Assembly (NCBI GenBank): GCA_030697685.1
Contig: JAUYPF010000059.1
Span: 1 to 38,526 of the forward strand
Reading direction: 5' to 3'
From: a bacterium
Lineage (GTDB): Archaea > Nanobdellota > Nanobdellia > SCGC-AAA011-G17 > GW2011-AR17
Length of the DNA: 38,526 nucleotides
In this document: positions 1 to 6,605 of the stretch, in pieces
Numbering within the stretch: the stretch's first letter is position 1
How the letters are laid out: each line of letters starts with the position of its first letter
Program-made: the position numbers and the translations under genes
The notes under the pieces: generated by a model
Seen by the model: only the letters and a program-made list of their open reading frames with translations
Database searches by the model: none
Told to the model about the DNA's origin: nothing

Positions 1-141
1 TATGAAGCATTGGAAACGGACTGTTCTAACTGTGCACTGAAATTCAAACTGATGGATCTAAAAATAAGCCCATCAACAAACTTAATGGTATGCATCAATT
101 GTTTTACCTACCCAGGTTCTAAAATTAAAAGAATTCGATAA
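1..141 (+). CDS. C-terminal end of a zinc-ribbon protein (5' truncated by window)
   Basis: Frame 1 is open from the window edge to a TAA at 139-141 and gives the last 46 residues of a protein that starts outside the window. Two cysteine pairs, CSNC and CINC, lie 23 residues apart, the spacing of a small zinc ribbon or treble clef. The end is basic (GSKIKRIR). Nothing more specific can be recognised from the tail. The next gene begins 30 bp downstream with its own TATA box, so co-transcription is not required. Confidence 0.7.
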   Translation, partial: YEALETDCSNCALKFKLMDLKISPSTNLMVCINCFTYPGSKIKRIR

Positions 142-150
142 CTTTTTAAA
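141..150 (+). promoter_or_regulatory. TATA box for the 300-aa gene
   Basis: ACTTTTTAAA is centred about 26 bp before the GTG at 172, the archaeal spacing between TATA box and transcription start. The mRNA would begin at or next to the GTG, so the gene is probably leaderless, which also supports the GTG start. Confidence 0.55.
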
Positions 151-171
151 ATTCTAAAAGAACAGAATATT

Positions 172-1074
172 GTGGCCCCAAAATATGCATATACAGCAAT
201 TTCAAATTATGTAGAAGGAAATGTAGGAAACAGAATCATAGAAATCTATAAACATCTAGATAGATTTATAGGAGAAAACGGGCCAGTTATAGAAGATATT
301 CAACAGCGAACAAGAATTATGGATAACCTTCCTTTTGGAAAACTAAAAAGAAGCATAATTGAAGATAGTTTGAGAAATGATTTAACATCGGCAAAAAAAG
401 GGCTTGCAATATACAATAGGATTTATGGACGAACAGATTTATATCTAGGATTAATGACCTCTAACTTCAAACTTCCAGAATTTCTAAAGAATAATAATAT
501 TCCGGCAGATCAAATAAGTTACTTTCAGAGTGAATTACAACTCTATTGGGAAGCAACCTATGGACTTCATCTCAATCATTTAGAAAGATGTAAAATTATC
601 TTAGATAAACTCCGAAACATTTTATATCAAGAAGTAAAATTCCTCGAAAAAATTCCTCAAGAATCGTATCTTATTGCAGTTGATGATAATGACATCTTAA
701 GAGCCTTATTCCAAGAAGAAAGAAACACTTTTTGGCTGCTTGCACAAACTGCACAAATGAAAACAGAAGAAACAAATCAACTTAAAAATATTGTTAAAAC
801 ACAAATACAAAAAACACAAGTAGAAGTAAAAGCATTCGCAAATATTGTAAAAAGTGGTGTAGGAAAAGACATCGAAGCAAGTAGAACCCTACTGGAGAAA
901 TCAATCATTACATTAACATATCTTATAGGTGCATTAAAAATCATTTCCGAAATCCCTAAAACATTTAAGAAAAAAGTTTTACTCAATATATTTAACAGAG
1001 TTACTGACGAAGAAAGACTTTCAAATTCTGGAAAAGTTCTTCTTGCAGAAGCAATAGAACTTCTTGCTAGTTAA
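172..1074 (+). CDS. Hypothetical helical protein, 300 aa
   Basis: The ORF starts with GTG and has no recognisable catalytic motif, signal peptide or transmembrane segment. It is rich in Glu, Lys, Ile and Leu throughout. Residues about 190-235 look like a long amphipathic or coiled-coil helix (runs such as KTEETNQLKNIVKTQIQKTQ). The composition suggests an all-alpha cytosolic protein. It is followed after 2 bp by the 3' end of tRNA-Thr on the opposite strand. Family and function are not recognised. Confidence 0.75.
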   Translation: MAPKYAYTAISNYVEGNVGNRIIEIYKHLDRFIGENGPVIEDIQQRTRIMDNLPFGKLKRSIIEDSLRNDLTSAKKGLAIYNRIYGRTDLYLGLMTSNFKLPEFLKNNNIPADQISYFQSELQLYWEATYGLHLNHLERCKIILDKLRNILYQEVKFLEKIPQESYLIAVDDNDILRALFQEERNTFWLLAQTAQMKTEETNQLKNIVKTQIQKTQVEVKAFANIVKSGVGKDIEASRTLLEKSIITLTYLIGALKIISEIPKTFKKKVLLNIFNRVTDEERLSNSGKVLLAEAIELLAS

Positions 1075-1076
1075 TA

Positions 1077-1160
1077 AGCCTCAGGAGAGATTTGAACTCC
1101 CGACCTTCTGATTTCCTTATACATACAAGTCAGATGCTCTACCAGCTGAGCTACTGAGGC
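1077..1160 (-). tRNA. tRNA-Thr (UGU) with a short anticodon-loop intron
   Basis: The reverse strand folds as a tRNA: acceptor GCCTCAG/CTGAGGC, D arm GCTC..GAGC with AGCTGGTA, anticodon stem TCTGA/TCAGA, T arm GGGAG-TTCAAAT-CTCTC, discriminator T. The loop reads CT-TGT-A, so the anticodon is UGU (Thr). Eleven extra nucleotides sit between positions 37 and 38, the canonical archaeal intron site; the gene is 84 nt and the spliced product 73 nt. CCA is not encoded. Discriminator U73 agrees with archaeal tRNA-Thr. Confidence 0.93.
1113..1123 (-). other. Intron of tRNA-Thr, 11 nt
   Basis: TGTATAAGGAA lies between nucleotide 37 (A) and nucleotide 38 (A) of the tRNA and must be removed to give a 7-nt anticodon loop. 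The exact cut may shift by a base or so. Splicing by the tRNA endonuclease at a relaxed bulge-helix-bulge is expected. Confidence 0.8.
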
Positions 1161-1184
1161 ATAGCCTAAAAGAGAAAAATCCAA

Positions 1185-1194
1185 GCTTAAAAAG
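1185..1194 (-). promoter_or_regulatory. TATA box of tRNA-Thr
   Basis: Read on the minus strand the site is CTTTTTAAGC, about 29 bp before the tRNA 5' end at 1160. It lies just past the stop codon of the eS1 gene, so the tRNA may have its own promoter besides readthrough from the ribosomal operon. Confidence 0.5.
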
Positions 1195-1198
1195 ATTA

Positions 1199-1777
1199 CT
1201 ATTCCCTAACAAAAGCACGCATTTCTATTCCAGAAACAGGATAGACTTTTTTCAATTCTGCTTTCAAATCTTTGTATATATCACCCATAAGGATTATATT
1301 CACAAATTCATTAAAATTTGTTTCCTGAGCAACTTTTGCAAAATAATCTCGAGCAATAAACCGGAGAGAAGTAAGCAAACTATGCTGGACATTATCTTTT
1401 ACTAAGATCATTGGTTTCAAACGAACTTTTACATCATCTTTTGTTGTAACAATAAAAGAATCATCAACTCGTTTCTTTGCTCTCTTCACAATCCTTTTCA
1501 CATGAGGAGGAAGAATTTCCATACTCATTAATTCAGTCATACAAATATTCCCTTGTACTTCCGTGATCTTAAAACGAACTTCCATATTTTGTTTTTTTAC
1601 AGAGCGAATAACACTACTTAAATTTGTTTTTATTCCTCTTCCAGTTAAAGATTCAGGTTCAGCTGCAAGTGTTTCTCCAAACACAACATTGTTGAAAATT
1701 TTTGGAGCTTGCACTGTATACCACCTTTTCTTAATGATAGATACTCGTGCTTTTTTTGTGATAACTTTTTTTGCCAT
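1199..1777 (-). CDS. rps3ae: Small-subunit ribosomal protein eS1 (S3Ae)
   Basis: The 192-aa product is recognisable as archaeal/eukaryotic eS1: basic N terminus with KKRWYTVQAP, then FGETLAAEPESLTGRGI, which matches the conserved family block (GET.A..P..L.GR). The length is near the usual 190-230 aa. The protein sits on the platform of the 30S subunit near the mRNA exit. Its ATG follows the uS15 stop after 1 bp, so the two genes form an operon driven from the promoter before uS15; tRNA-Thr lies directly downstream. Confidence 0.95.
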   Translation of the reverse strand: MAKKVITKKARVSIIKKRWYTVQAPKIFNNVVFGETLAAEPESLTGRGIKTNLSSVIRSVKKQNMEVRFKITEVQGNICMTELMSMEILPPHVKRIVKRAKKRVDDSFIVTTKDDVKVRLKPMILVKDNVQHSLLTSLRFIARDYFAKVAQETNFNEFVNIILMGDIYKDLKAELKKVYPVSGIEMRAFVRE

Positions 1778-1778
1778 T

Positions 1779-2234
1779 TTACTCTAAATATAATTTCGCC
1801 TGTATTCTGTTATATGCCCAGTTCTCTGGAAGAACTTTCCTTGCTTTATAATATTTTGCGAGTCGTTTAATTTTGGACTCAGTAAGTTGTATCCCTCTAT
1901 GAGCAACCATATCATGTTTATTGCTTTCCATATGTTTCATTTCAGCAATATTTTTTTTGATAAGGAAAATAAGATCTTCAGGAATTTTTTTACCTAATTT
2001 TTTTTCCTTGATAACTTCCATAATACTCTTTCCAAGAAGAGCTTTCACAGAAGGAATACCATAAGAATCTCTCAAGATAATTCCAATAAGGCTAGAACCT
2101 TTTTCTTGTTTTACTAATTTAACAATAAGTTGTTCTACTTCAGCTGGTTTGTAAGTAACCCAAATAGGAACAGTTTTATCAAGAGGTTTATGACTACCTG
2201 CTTTTCCTCTGCTCTTTGAATATAATTTTGCCAT
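1779..2234 (-). CDS. rps15: Small-subunit ribosomal protein uS15
   Basis: The 151-aa product matches archaeal uS15: an N-terminal extension ending in a W-V-x-Y-x-P motif (WVTYKPAEVEQLIVKL), the Y-G-I-P-S-V loop, and the C-terminal helices with HRGIQLTESKIKRLAKYYK. Archaeal and eukaryotic uS15 have this N-terminal arm, bacterial S15 does not. It binds the 16S rRNA central domain as a primary binder. It is the first gene of the uS15-eS1 operon, with a TATA box about 90 bp upstream and hence a leader of roughly 60 nt. Confidence 0.95.
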   Translation of the reverse strand: MAKLYSKSRGKAGSHKPLDKTVPIWVTYKPAEVEQLIVKLVKQEKGSSLIGIILRDSYGIPSVKALLGKSIMEVIKEKKLGKKIPEDLIFLIKKNIAEMKHMESNKHDMVAHRGIQLTESKIKRLAKYYKARKVLPENWAYNRIQAKLYLE

Positions 2235-2320
2235 TGTTTAAAATAATGGAGAAAGAGTATTTCTCCGGTATAGTCTTGCTTTCACAATCCTATCCATTGA
2301 TTGTAGGGAAAAATTCAAGG

Positions 2321-2330
2321 TATATAAAGC
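2321..2330 (-). promoter_or_regulatory. TATA box of the uS15-eS1 operon
   Basis: On the minus strand GAGAAAGCTTTATATAC gives a purine-rich BRE followed by an excellent TATA box. The predicted transcription start is near 2296, leaving a leader of about 60 nt before the uS15 ATG. A 21-nt block just upstream is repeated in inverted orientation at 3325-3345. Confidence 0.75.
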
Positions 2331-2341
2331 TTTCTCTAGCC

Positions 2342-2362
2342 TTGTATTGTTAGGTTAGCGGG
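2342..2362 (-). repeat. Inverted promoter-upstream repeat, copy 1
   Basis: A 21-nt block (TTGTATTG...GCGGG on the plus strand) is identical to the reverse complement of 3325-3345. The similarity continues into the adjoining sequence up to the TATA box (GCTTTCTCTAGC here, GCTTTCTATATC in copy 2), so about 35 bp are shared. Both copies lie immediately upstream of a BRE/TATA and drive transcription outward. Confidence 0.85.
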
Positions 2363-2396
2363 TGTTATTCCTTCTGTTTTGGTTGATTTTGAGTTT

Positions 2397-2866
2397 TTAA
2401 TAATCTCTATCCATACATAATTGAAAGAATTCTTCTATTTTTTGTAATGCTTCATTATCAGAAATAGCATTAATTCTCTTCATCTTGTTATATTTTTCAT
2501 TTTGTTCATATTCAGAGATTTTTTCTCCAGTTGTAAATATTATTGTATTATGGGTGCTATCGAACTAAGGTATAGAGCATATTCAATATTTCTGACAATA
2601 TCATTAGGCTCATTTTCTATATTTTCAGGCTCGGTTATCCTCTTTAATCCCGCAGAAATAAGGTCTTTATTTTCTCCGGCTTTTGAATCTTCATCTAATA
2701 TCTTTTTAAAATCCTTGCCAGAAATAACAATATGGTCTTTTTTATGTTCTTTAGAATATACATTAATTTTCATGAGTTTAATTAGAAGGTAAGGTTTACC
2801 TTTTATATGCTTATCATAAAAATATTTATCGCAGACTATTCTACTCGGGAGTACTACTTTCGTCAC
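2397..2866 (-). pseudogene. Unknown gene, probably broken by a frameshift near 2565
   Basis: A 108-aa ORF (GTG at 2866, alternative ATG at 2773) stops at about 2540. From 2564 another frame is open down to TAA at 2397-2399 and encodes 55 residues including NTIIFTTGEKISEYEQNEK, without a start codon near its beginning. A single indel near 2565 would join them into one protein of about 150 aa. The joined product (IVCDKYFYDKHI at the start, FTTGEK near the end) vaguely recalls the order of motifs in PIN-like nucleases, but this is weak. Its 5' end overlaps the preceding gene by 26 bp. A sequencing error cannot be excluded. Confidence 0.5.
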
Positions 2867-3092
2867 TGTCTTCCCCGCCTAAAACTGTTTTCAAATAATC
2901 CACATCAATAATATCGATAGATATAATTTTTAGAGAAGATATACTTTTTCCAACTCTAACTAGAACATCATCATCTAAATTGAAAACAGTATCTTTGATT
3001 CTCAAATCTGTGAAAGTTATATCCTTGTCACTAGAAAACAAAGACTTTACATCAGAAGCTAAGTCCACATCAAAAATAATTTTATCTGCCAT
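2841..3092 (-). CDS. Hypothetical acidic protein, 83 aa
   Basis: The ATG at 3092 is preceded by GTGGAGAAAA, a good ribosome binding site, and a TATA box lies at 3172-3179. The product is acidic with a charged tail (GGEDSDESSTPE) and no transmembrane segment. The 3' end overlaps the following frame-disrupted gene by 26 bp, so the pair was presumably one operon, in the manner of a toxin-antitoxin pair. No family is recognised. Confidence 0.65.
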   Translation of the reverse strand: MADKIIFDVDLASDVKSLFSSDKDITFTDLRIKDTVFNLDDDVLVRVGKSISSLKIISIDIIDVDYLKTVLGGEDSDESSTPE

Positions 3093-3324
3093 TTTTTCTC
3101 CACTTCTCGAGGAATTTTTCTTCCCTTAATAAGTGTTTCCCCTATCTTGAATAATGCTTATGTCCTTAGAATTTATAAACTCTTCTTTTTCTCTCGATAA
3201 ATATATCAAATTAAACCATTTATTTTTTTTCTAGTTGTAGTGTTGGTATAGCTACTTCGTAAGATACTTTCCTAGTGCTTGGTGTTTTTATATGGATTAT
3301 AGCTATATAACCTTTACTAAAACT

Positions 3325-3345
3325 CCCGCTAACCTAACAATACAA
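3325..3345 (+). repeat. Inverted promoter-upstream repeat, copy 2
   Basis: This copy is the exact reverse complement of 2342-2362 and lies directly before a GAAAGC BRE and CTATTTAAG TATA box (3353-3366) pointing at the 46-aa ORF. A shorter direct copy (TAACTTAACAATACA, 14 of 15 matching) occurs at 3605-3619, just past that ORF. Confidence 0.85.
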
Positions 3346-3357
3346 AGATATAGAAAG

Positions 3358-3366
3358 CTATTTAAG
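3358..3366 (+). promoter_or_regulatory. TATA box of the 46-aa ORF
   Basis: CTATTTAAG preceded by AGAAAG. The predicted start is near 3388, giving a leader of about 23 nt that contains AAAAGGAAA as a weak ribosome binding site. Confidence 0.55.
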
Positions 3367-3410
3367 CAAAATTGTCGTTACATTAATTTTAAGAGAAAAG
3401 GAAATAAAAA

Positions 3411-3551
3411 ATGAACCCAACCAAAATAACTAAAAAAAACATCTATAAAATTTCAGAAAACGATAGGAGAATATTAAAATTAGTTAAAGTAGCTAGTGAA
3501 GTAGTTCTAAGAGAGGATAAACGCCTCTTTAAAGAATTAGCAAAACATTAA
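3411..3551 (+). CDS. Hypothetical 46-aa basic protein
   Basis: A short ORF from ATG 3411 to TAA 3549-3551 lies correctly downstream of a strong BRE/TATA that shares its upstream element with the uS15-eS1 promoter. The product is lysine/arginine rich and mainly helical (KISENDRRILKLVKVASEVV). A ribosome binding site is only weak. The shared promoter element is the best reason to consider it real; function is unknown. Confidence 0.5.
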   Translation: MNPTKITKKNIYKISENDRRILKLVKVASEVVLREDKRLFKELAKH

Positions 3552-3627
3552 AAAAAATTTTCTTTTTCAATTACACCCTTATTTTTTCTAAAGTAAAACA
3601 CTCATTAACTTAACAATACACCCAAAT

Positions 3628-4341
3628 TTAATTCCTCCCCTGTTTCTTCAATTCCCAGTAATCAAAAGGCCTATCCTTAAACATGTGTTTGCATTTTACT
3701 GAATTATCAAGATAAAACTCAAAGCCATTCGCCCAGACATCTACCCCTAACCATCGATCATCCCAAGCATCCATTTCTAAAGAATAGTGAAACTCTATTT
3801 TTTCTAACACTTTTCTTTTAATCAGTATACAGCCCATTCCTGCAAATGCAATTTTTAAGAGTTTAGGCTCTTCCCAGATCTCAGAATCAAGAAGATATCC
3901 TGTATGATCCCAATCTCCAATTTCTTTAGAAAACACCCAAGCAAAGGGCATAGTTTTTATTTCTCCTCCAATATCATGTGGCCCAAAAAACATTGCAGAG
4001 ACAACATCTTTATCATGGCTCATAAGCTTTTCAATAACATCCTTCGGAGGAATAACATCAGAATCTAAAATAAGTAAATAATCATAGCCACCATCAAGCA
4101 TTTTTTGTCGGATAGTATTATGATCCCTTGTTACCATATCACGAATTCTATGCAAATGTTCACTTTTTTCTACATTGAATCCATCAGCAAACACCCTCTG
4201 AAAAAAACGCATTCCTTGAGAATTATCTACTAAAAAAATATCCTTCTTAGGATACGTCAAACTTTTCAAAGCTTTAGAAAATTCTGGATAGCAATATTCA
4301 TACCATTCACAAACTGGTGCAGCAACAAGGACTTTTCTCAT
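3628..4341 (-). CDS. Glycosyltransferase-like protein (GT-A fold)
   Basis: The 237-aa product begins with the beta strand KVLVAAPV and has ILDSDVIPP at about residues 91-99, where DSD fits the DxD metal/nucleotide-sugar site of GT-A enzymes. GMGCILIKRKVLEKI near residue 170 is a typical acceptor-side segment of GT2-like proteins. There is no membrane anchor. The start has its own TATA box about 25 bp upstream (near 4366), hence likely leaderless. The substrate is unknown; it could act on surface glycans or S-layer sugars. Confidence 0.7.
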   Translation of the reverse strand: MRKVLVAAPVCEWYEYCYPEFSKALKSLTYPKKDIFLVDNSQGMRFFQRVFADGFNVEKSEHLHRIRDMVTRDHNTIRQKMLDGGYDYLLILDSDVIPPKDVIEKLMSHDKDVVSAMFFGPHDIGGEIKTMPFAWVFSKEIGDWDHTGYLLDSEIWEEPKLLKIAFAGMGCILIKRKVLEKIEFHYSLEMDAWDDRWLGVDVWANGFEFYLDNSVKCKHMFKDRPFDYWELKKQGRN

Positions 4342-4386
4342 AAGCTAAAAAAGAAACTTAGTCTTTAAAAGAATTTGGAATAATAC

Positions 4387-4848
4387 CTAAATCACAAATA
4401 AGTGTAGAACAGAAGTTCCATTATGCTCTAGGTCAACAGCAGCTTCCAAAAATTGGATACAACTATTTATTAATTCTAGAAAGCGCTTGTACAATTTTGG
4501 AGCAAAAACCATATATCCCTTAAAATCCCTTCTTTTCAAATCTTGTCTAATATTTAAAATTTGGTTTTGAGAAATCAAAAACTTACTTTCTATTTTTTGA
4601 ACCTTGACTTTAAACTTAGATATACGTTCCGCTCGTGCCATGATTTCACTATATTTTTTAATTAGGTCATTTGTATCCTTATCAAATTGAAGAAGTTTGC
4701 TTTCATACGCATCATATAATTTCTTAGGGTCAGATGAAGAAAGAAAAGGAGCATAGACATCATTATGTGCAAGATCTTTTTCCCACTTGGTTAGAAGAAC
4801 AACTAATTTTCCTTTTTCACGATCAACAATAACACACTTTTCACACAT
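4387..4848 (-). CDS. Hypothetical protein, 153 aa, helical
   Basis: An ORF with MCEKC at the N terminus and long amphipathic helices between residues 45 and 100 (FKVKVQKIESKFLISQNQ). A TATA box lies about 26 bp upstream (4869-4879), consistent with a leaderless transcript. No catalytic motif is visible and the family is not recognised. It stands between the glycosyltransferase-like gene and the O-methyltransferase, all on the minus strand with separate promoters. Confidence 0.65.
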   Translation of the reverse strand: MCEKCVIVDREKGKLVVLLTKWEKDLAHNDVYAPFLSSSDPKKLYDAYESKLLQFDKDTNDLIKKYSEIMARAERISKFKVKVQKIESKFLISQNQILNIRQDLKRRDFKGYMVFAPKLYKRFLELINSCIQFLEAAVDLEHNGTSVLHLFVI

Positions 4849-4888
4849 ATCACATAAAGAGATTTAAAGATTTATAAAGATTTAGATA

Positions 4889-5437
4889 TTAATGACTACT
4901 CACTTTCTGACTACAAGCAAGGCCATCTAAGATAAGGATAATCTCTGTCTGCAATTGAGGATGATTTTGGACACGTTTTCGATATTCTTGAACATCAAGA
5001 AACATAATATTATCCGCAATAATATATCCACCAGTTTTCAAAAGGGAAATACAATTTTCTAGGACTGTAAAGTATTTTTTCTTCGCAAAATCAATAAAAA
5101 TGATATCAAACTGTTTATGATTTCTTACATCCTTTGCTAATTTTTCTACTTCAAGAACCGCATCACCAACAATAACTTTCGCTTTCACTTGAAAAAAGGA
5201 ATAGTTTTTCTTCGCTTCTTGCACAATAATAGGATCTAACTCAATAGTTAATAATTCTGCCCCTGTACTTCCAAGAATACATCCACTATATCCATTCGCA
5301 CTTCCTAATTCTAAAATTTTTTCTGGTTGCAAAGCCTGGATTTTATCATACAACCATTTCCCCTTCTTTGCACCAACTATAGGAATACCTCGAGCAACAC
5401 TTTCCTGCTCTAACAATAGTAAATCTTCAAATTTCAT
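4889..5437 (-). CDS. Class I SAM-dependent O-methyltransferase-like protein
   Basis: The 182-aa product has the COG4122-like layout: KILELGSANGYSG (motif I, residues 40-52), LLTIELDP with the acidic end of strand 2 at 64-68, VIVGDA, FDIIFIDFAKKKY (motif IV region) and GGYIIADNIMF. It is shorter than typical 210-220-aa members at the N terminus. The methyl acceptor cannot be deduced. A TATA box sits about 25 bp upstream, within the 3' end of the transporter remnant. Confidence 0.85.
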   Translation of the reverse strand: MKFEDLLLLEQESVARGIPIVGAKKGKWLYDKIQALQPEKILELGSANGYSGCILGSTGAELLTIELDPIIVQEAKKNYSFFQVKAKVIVGDAVLEVEKLAKDVRNHKQFDIIFIDFAKKKYFTVLENCISLLKTGGYIIADNIMFLDVQEYRKRVQNHPQLQTEIILILDGLACSQKVSSH

Positions 5438-5468
5438 ACTTTTCCATCAAAATTATAATTTAAAAAGC

Positions 5469-5600
5469 TTACTCTTTTATCAAACAATAACAAATTATCG
5501 CAGGAATAATAAATAAACTAGAAAAAGCTAATACAGCCTTAGCACCAAACACATCAGCCAAAGTCCCAAAGGTAAGATAAAAAATAACTTTAAAAGAATA
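5469..5600 (-). pseudogene. C-terminal remnant of an MFS-like transporter gene
   Basis: A minus-strand frame ending in TAA at 5469-5471 encodes a hydrophobic tail with YLTFGTLADVFGAKAVLAFS followed by a second hydrophobic helix ending ICYCLIKE. This looks like the last two helices of a major facilitator superfamily permease. No start codon exists: the frame runs straight back into tRNA-Gln. It is therefore a truncated fragment fused to the tRNA 3' flank. Confidence 0.6.
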
Positions 5601-5650
5601 TCGAAAAAAGAAAAATAGCCCCACCAGGATTCGAACCTGGGTCTCGACCT

Positions 5651-5667
5651 TACTTCATGTTGCCACT
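5651..5667 (-). other. Canonical-position intron of tRNA-Gln, 17 nt
   Basis: AGTGGCAACATGAAGTA separates nucleotide 37 (G) from nucleotide 38 (A). Without it the anticodon loop is CTTTGGA. A one-base shift of the borders is possible. Confidence 0.8.
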
Positions 5668-5696
5668 CCAAAGGGTCGAATGATTGGCCGCTACAT

Positions 5697-5728
5697 TCCA
5701 TAAATATTGCAAAAAACAACACTTTCTA
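5697..5728 (-). other. Non-canonical intron of tRNA-Gln between acceptor and D stem
   Basis: Thirty-two nucleotides stand between the 5' acceptor strand and the D stem where only nucleotides 8 and 9 belong, so about 30 nt must be removed. The segment is T/A rich and can form TTG-TTTTTTG-CAA. The exact splice sites cannot be fixed by eye. Confidence 0.7.
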
Positions 5729-5776
5729 TGGGGCTATAAATGCGACCAAGGGTAAGGATTAAAAAAGAGCTTCCCT

Positions 5777-5784
5777 ATTTAAAC
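5777..5784 (-). promoter_or_regulatory. TATA box of tRNA-Gln
   Basis: TTTAAATA on the minus strand, in the 53-bp gap after the upstream methyltransferase gene. The predicted start is near 5753, so a 5' trailer of about 18 nt would be removed by RNase P or the transcript begins further down. Confidence 0.5.
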
Positions 5785-5788
5785 TTTT

Positions 5789-6550
5789 TCAAGAGCTTCT
5801 TTTAATAATATAATAGACTTCAGTCCCTAAGTTAAACTTTTCAGCTCCAGGAACCAACTGCTCAAACCACTTTAATCGTCTAGCAGAAATAACCTTTCCC
5901 CCACCAATACTCCGAGTAGCAAAACTCGCAACAATATAAGGGCTTGTTATTTTCTTCAATAACTTCTCTGTACTTCCTCGTTCAAGAGCTTCTAAACCTT
6001 CAAGAACCTTAAACAAAAAACAGACATCTGTTTTCACAAAAGTATCAAAACTTAAAAGATCCCCCCAACGAACTCCACCCGTTAAATGAAACTTTTCAAG
6101 ATATGCATTACAAAAATCAACATCATCTTTATTCACATCAATTCCATAATACTGCACATGCCCCATCCAAGGACGAGAAAAGACATTCATCCCACAGCCA
6201 AGATCCAAAATAGTTTTATAATGGATTTTACTTTGTAATTTTGAATACAATTTAGAATAGTATCGCAATCGTTCTTGACTAGAAACATGCAAAGATAAAA
6301 TCCTTTCACATTTCTCTATATCATTCCACTTTGTCATAATAGCAAGATATTTTTTTCTTCGTTCATATCCTGGAACAAGAAATGCACCATAGAGTTCTCT
6401 TAATCGTGCTCGCGCATCTTTAATCAATTTCTTTTTTTCTTTCTCATTATATTCATTATATTGTAGTGTATAAGGCTTGATCACACGAGAAACAAATGCA
6501 TCACTAAGTCCACGATACTCTTTTTTGTCTTTAACATCATTGAGAAGCAT
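5789..6550 (-). CDS. 16S rRNA methyltransferase of the Arm/FmrO type (aminoglycoside-resistance methylase-like)
   Basis: The 253-aa product has an N-terminal helical region (1-105) ending in LSLHVSSQERLRYYSKLYSK, which matches the HxS..ERL..Y..LY block of ArmA/Rmt/FmrO enzymes, followed by TILDLGCGMNVFSRPW (motif I, 113-128), YYGIDVNKDDVDFCN, and LFKVLEGLE. The known family methylates N7 of G1405 in the decoding site of 16S rRNA. Length is right for the family (250-280 aa). It is leaderless (TATA 6572-6579). Whether it modifies the host ribosome in the same place is inference. Confidence 0.72.
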   Translation of the reverse strand: MLLNDVKDKKEYRGLSDAFVSRVIKPYTLQYNEYNEKEKKKLIKDARARLRELYGAFLVPGYERRKKYLAIMTKWNDIEKCERILSLHVSSQERLRYYSKLYSKLQSKIHYKTILDLGCGMNVFSRPWMGHVQYYGIDVNKDDVDFCNAYLEKFHLTGGVRWGDLLSFDTFVKTDVCFLFKVLEGLEALERGSTEKLLKKITSPYIVASFATRSIGGGKVISARRLKWFEQLVPGAEKFNLGTEVYYIIKRSS

Positions 6551-6605
6551 TCTCTAAACACAAAATCTAGGCTTTTATAAACTTTATTAAAAAAATAAAA
6601 GAAAA

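Larger units (their letters stand above)
3093..3410. other. Non-coding stretch with two promoters facing apart
   Basis: No convincing ORF is seen in these 318 bp. It holds a minus-strand TATA box at 3172-3179 (TTTATAAA) for the 83-aa gene, then T-rich sequence, and at 3325-3366 the plus-strand promoter with the inverted repeat copy 2. The middle (3200-3320) is unassigned. Confidence 0.6.
5616..5735 (-). tRNA. tRNA-Gln (UUG) with two introns
   Basis: The reverse strand gives acceptor AGCCCCA/TGGGGCT with discriminator A, a D arm ATG-TAGCGGCCAAT-CAT, anticodon stem CGACC/GGTCG, and T arm CCAGG-TTCGAAT-CCTGG. The loop begins CT-TTG-G, so the anticodon is UUG (Gln). The gene is 120 nt; removing 17 nt after position 37 and about 30 nt between the acceptor stem and the D arm leaves a normal 73-nt tRNA. 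Its TATA box is at 5777-5784 and a T-rich stretch follows the 3' end. CCA is not encoded. Confidence 0.9.

Noticed and set aside
5528-5722. 64-aa minus-strand ORF
   Set aside because: It covers the tRNA-Gln gene and a different frame of the transporter remnant; the reading through a structural RNA is not a gene.
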